Below are positions 21,320 to 24,280 of a DNA stretch of 24,280 bases, in pieces. This DNA is from Spirogloea muscicola (lineage: Eukaryota; Streptophyta; Zygnematophyceae; Spirogloeales; Spirogloeaceae). A program made the translations under genes and the position numbers. The stretch is from contig WELB01000073.1 in assembly GCA_009602725.1 (NCBI GenBank), positions 618,693 through 642,972 of the forward strand, given 5' to 3'. A model generated the notes under the pieces. That model had not been told where the DNA came from and searched no databases. It worked only from the letters and a program-made list of their open reading frames with translations. Position 1 is the first letter of the stretch. Each line of letters starts with the position of its first letter.

Positions 21320-21376
21320 GCCTCTTTCCCTGCAGCGAGCTACTCAGACCTGATGTTGCTCACTCGTGGGTACTGA
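21320..21376 (+). pseudogene. Element terminal fragment, uninterrupted (copy S)
   Basis: Encodes ASFPAASYSDLMLLTRGY plus TGA (21374-21376) in one frame, near identical to the end of copy O and its 3' region, but without the nested tail. It serves as the empty-site comparison for 14019-14080. Confidence 0.7.
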
Positions 21377-21449
21377 GCTTTCCTCTGCATCGTTTCTGTG
21401 TTCTGCAGTATGTTGTAGTGTAGTCCTTTCTCCGGCTCCTCTTGCTTTG

Positions 21450-21580
21450 GCTTTGGACATTGTCCATTCTTTTTGGGCTGGCTTTGCCAGCCCCTCTTTT
21501 CTATGGGCGCGCTCGTCTTTCTGGGCTGGGCCTCTCACCCCAGTCTCTCTGGCCTGAGGCTGCTTAGCAGGGGTTACTGA
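21450..21580 (+). pseudogene. Element tail with perfect hairpin, then terminal fragment (copy T)
   Basis: GGACATTGTCC (21455-21465) and GGGCTGGCTTTGCCAGCCC (21475-21493, 8-base-pair stem) form the tail of copy S. From 21538, SLSGLRLLSRGY plus TGA (21578-21580) is the end of an LLSRGY-subfamily copy, so the two subfamilies lie head to tail. Confidence 0.7.
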
Positions 21581-21639
21581 GTGCTTCGTAGCTGCTTCGC
21601 TTCTCTTCTGTGCTGCTTGTTCTTCGTACTTCCCCTTCT

Positions 21640-21750
21640 CGTCCTCTGTTCATTCTTTTCTGGGCTGGCTTTTTCCAGCCCCTATCCTCAATAGGCGAGC
21701 CCTTCCCTCTCACAGCCACCGCCCATCCCCTGGAAGCGCCTTCCTTCTCT
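21640..21750 (+). repeat. Hairpin tail and element-derived leader of the DUF1825-like gene
   Basis: GGGCTGGCTTTTTCCAGCCC (21662-21681), then CTATCCTCAATAGGCGAGCC, closely matches the tail before the J-like gene (4165-4230, inverted). It continues into CACAGCCACCGCCC and CTGGAAGCG (21711-21740), which also occurs inside the array at 6947-6910. The element-like sequence ends about 15 bases before the ATG at 21764. Confidence 0.75.
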
Positions 21751-21763
21751 TCTTCTGCATGGC

Positions 21764-23415
21764 ATGGCCGCAGTCCGTGGCGCTGGCAGTTTGGCTGCCT
21801 CCCAGCGCCAGTCGCCCGCTGCACAAGCGCCAGCCGGCCGGCATGCCTTCGCCAGCGTCGCTTCGCGCCGCCTCCGCGCTGCGCTGCCCCCCTTCCCGCT
21901 CCGCCTTGCTTGGTCTCCTCCGCCTCCCCCGTCCTCACCAGCTTCCTCGCCATGGCGTCACCCTCTCCTGCCGTTGCCCCTCGTGCGCTCTGCCGAGCTG
22001 CCTTTCCGTTGCCCCCCTCTTGCTTGTCCCGCCTTCTCTGGGCGCACCGGCAGCGGCAGCAGCGGCGGCAGCTTCCACGATAGCGAAATTGTGCAGCAGG
22101 AGGCGCTGCTTATTTTCCGCGACTTTGAGCTCCTTACCAACATGCAGGTGGTGCTGCCTGCCACTCAGCGTCGTCCGTCATCAAGATTGCTTGCCTCGTG
22201 CTCGGCCTTGCAGTGCTTGGCACTCAACGTCAGGCAGGCAGTCGTTTGTACGCCAGCAGCAGTCCTTGCCTCCCTCTGCAAAGTCCATCTCCTATCAATT
22301 GCTGCTTGTGGCTGCTTCCGACTTTGACAGTTTTGTGCACTGCACAGCCCAAGTTTCAAACATTTGATCTCGAAGGGAAGCGGATATACGTAAGCAGGAT
22401 GGAAGATTTTCTCAGTCGGCTCCGCATCTTTATGATGAGGTGCATAGCAGCGGTTGCCTTACCCAGGACCTCCCTGCTACTCGTGCTCTATGAACTGGTC
22501 GCAACCAGCACTTTTGAGCTGCAGAGCAGGTGCTGTGCCTATGCGGAATAATCACTAAATTTAAGGGCTTGCTTGTGGTTGATAGCTTAGGTACCAGCTG
22601 AGTGATTCACCTGAAGCGAAGCAAGTGATGCACCGGTTTAATGTCCAGCTTCTGGAGGCCGGCTTGAATACGCAGGTGACAACTTTCTTCATTTGCCAGG
22701 AACCTGCCTCAACAAGCTCAGGCCAAGTATTCTTTGCTGAGCTGAGCAAGACAGCTTGACCATGCGGGGCCTTGGTTGTGCTGCAGGTCATGTATGAGCA
22801 ATTGGAGGCATGCTTGCAGCAGATGCGGAAGATTGTGGAGGGCGAGGCACAGCTGGACGTTGGAGGGCGAGCCCAGCTCACCTTGGACTTGCAGCAAGCT
22901 GTGGGTCAAAGGCCTGCGGAATGGCCAAACCTGGTGGATCTCATGAAGGATCCGGAATTTACCAGCGCTTTAGATGAGCCTGAGGTTTGTCGCCTGCGCT
23001 GCTTGAGCCCATGTCTAATCTGTGACAGACCCCTCCTGGTGCAAGTGGGCAGATGCCGGCAGAGATGGGTATTTGCAAGCTTCACCGCAAAAGAAGTAGG
23101 CTGCATGTATCTTGGTGTACATGTGGCGGCGACACTACCTACCTGTGACCATGCCTAAGAAGCCCCTCCCACACCCACACAGGGTGCGGGAAAACTGGGA
23201 GAGTGCTCTTTTATAAGGAGGAGCACTTAGGCCACTTGTAGGAGTGTCTTGCCCTCTTCAGTGGCGCTGATGGAGTCTCAGGTGAACCGCACGTTATGCA
23301 GGCACTTGCTGCAGTTAAAGCTGTGTTAGATGATCCCCAGAATTACACGAAGTACGTTGGAAATCCCAAGATAGCAAGTCTTCTTATGAAGATATTTGGG
23401 AGATACACCAAGTGA
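21764..23415 (+). CDS. Plastid DUF1825-like protein with C-terminal STI1-like domain, 5 exons
   Basis: Exons 21764-22147, 22348-22439, 22591-22675, 22787-22984, 23242-23415 give 310 residues. Residues 1-100 are basic and Ala/Ser/Pro-rich, as in a transit peptide. From 104, FHDSEIVQQEALLIFRDFEL, then KFQTFDLEGKR, MEDFLSRLRIFMMR and YQLSDSPEAK (to about 205), matches the DUF1825 pattern (PF08855), a small cyanobacterial family of unknown function; this match is from memory. The end, with MKDPEF, VMQALAAVKAVLDDP and KYVGNPKIASLL, looks like the STI1/DP repeat of Hip and Tic40. The start is the second of two overlapping ATGs (21759 and 21764); only the latter is in frame. The acceptor of exon 5 is uncertain: 23242 and 23245 both keep the frame. 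Function unknown; plastid location inferred. Confidence 0.82.
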
Positions 23416-24239
23416 CTTATGAGCTGCGATGACGTTTGAGGTGGCTGCTGCTTGCGACATCAAGGTATATATGTTGCATTTTGTCCTAGAACAAGTGCAT
23501 ATTGCCGATGTGCTGGTAGGCACATGTACAGGATGTCTTGTGGCCTAGAATAGACAGCTCACTCCAAGAGCTTGGGTTCACAAGCTCGCATAGACAGCTC
23601 ATTGAGAGAGGGCAGAAGCGCTGAGTTGCTCAGACTTGGCCTATGGTTGTCTTAGGGAAAGGAAGACGATTTCACACTGCAATTTGTGCTCAGTGACATG
23701 CAATGCACAATTGTAAGAGCTTGACTTAGATATTGTAAGGTTGCTATCCGGTGCTCACGGACAACCTCACCAACCTTCCTTGTGCCTTGGCGACCTAAGG
23801 AGATGCCAGAGATCTCCGTGGAATTTGTATGTTGGCATGTATCATCGTCCATACTCTGGCTCACTGACTTGGAGGGCATAATCAGGCTTGGTAGTCAATT
23901 CAGTAAAAAAGGGCATAGCCTACTACTAGCCAGTGCGCAGTGGTAAGCTTAGTGTGCAACGGAATACCATGATCTTCAAGAAGGTGACTACCAATTGTGT
24001 AATCATAGTAAGTGGCAATCTGTGGGTCCCAATTGGCAAGGGCCAGCCGTAAGTGGCTCGGAGCGGCTTGGAAGAATCAGATGCTCCAACAAGTCCACAG
24101 GATCTGCTCTTGTTTGAGCCCTTGCAGCCCTCGTCGCTTACCATGTGAGACCATCATCACATGCAATCACCCCCAAAGGCTGGAAAGTTCAAGTTTGTCT
24201 TGATTAGCTACGCCAACTGCTGATGACAATCAGACTATA
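23416..24239. other. Subtelomeric spacer, nothing recognised
   Basis: About 820 bases between the last gene and the telomere. No believable frame, tRNA or element copy. ATAGACAGCTCA occurs twice (near 23550 and 23590). TGTAA pentamers near 23712 and 23736 could serve the upstream gene but are far from its stop. Confidence 0.5.
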
Positions 24240-24280
24240 TTAGGGTTTAGGGTTTAGGGTTTAGGGTTTAGGGTTTAGGG
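24240..24280 (+). repeat. Telomere, TTTAGGG repeats
   Basis: One partial unit (TTAGGG, 24240-24245) and five perfect TTTAGGG units (24246-24280) run to the window edge. This is the plant and green-algal telomere repeat with the G-rich strand 3' outward, so the right edge is a true chromosome end. Confidence 0.97.

Overview
The window is nuclear DNA from a photosynthetic eukaryote, most likely a green alga; the trebouxiophyte group is my best guess from feel, not proof. The evidence is: plant-type telomere repeats (TTTAGGG) ending the window at 24240-24280; GC-rich genes split by many short GT-AG introns; a plant-type plastid adenylosuccinate synthetase; an HPD-less J-like membrane protein like a subunit of the chloroplast NDH complex; and a protein with a domain known mainly from cyanobacteria. 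The right edge is a chromosome end, so the whole window is subtelomeric.

Layout: 1-2254 (+) adenylosuccinate synthetase, open at the left edge, 5 exons in view. 2519-4094 (-) J-like membrane protein, 4 exons, convergent with the first gene. 4095-7772 repeat field. 7773-10759 (+) serine acetyltransferase, 8 exons. 10760-14859 mostly repeat field. 14860-19555 (+) ribonucleotide reductase large subunit, 18 exons. 19556-20700 nothing recognised. 20700-21763 repeats with a tRNA-Arg(ACG) among them. 21764-23415 (+) DUF1825-like plus STI1-like protein, 5 exons. 23416-24239 nothing recognised, then telomere. All exon models were built by hand from reading frame, GT-AG boundaries, phase and protein family continuity.

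The genes are ordinary housekeeping genes (purine synthesis, cysteine synthesis, dNTP synthesis, plastid functions) and do not form an operon-like unit. The unusual part is the repeat field. I count about 19 degenerate copies, on both strands, of one protein C-terminus that ends in a variant of SDLRLLTRGY followed by a stop. Most are followed downstream by a tail with a short hairpin (GGGCTGGC-TTT-GCCAGCCC and variants). Many fragments sharing one 3' end and broken at different points upstream is what 5'-truncated non-LTR (LINE-like) retrotransposons leave. The longest fragments carry sequence upstream of that end which resembles the C-terminal part of reverse-transcriptase polyproteins.

The most interesting observation is that each of the four protein genes whose start lies in the window has this hairpin tail 70-230 nt upstream of its ATG, in the same orientation as the gene. 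Either the element inserts just upstream of genes, or its 3' tail now serves as their promoter or leader.
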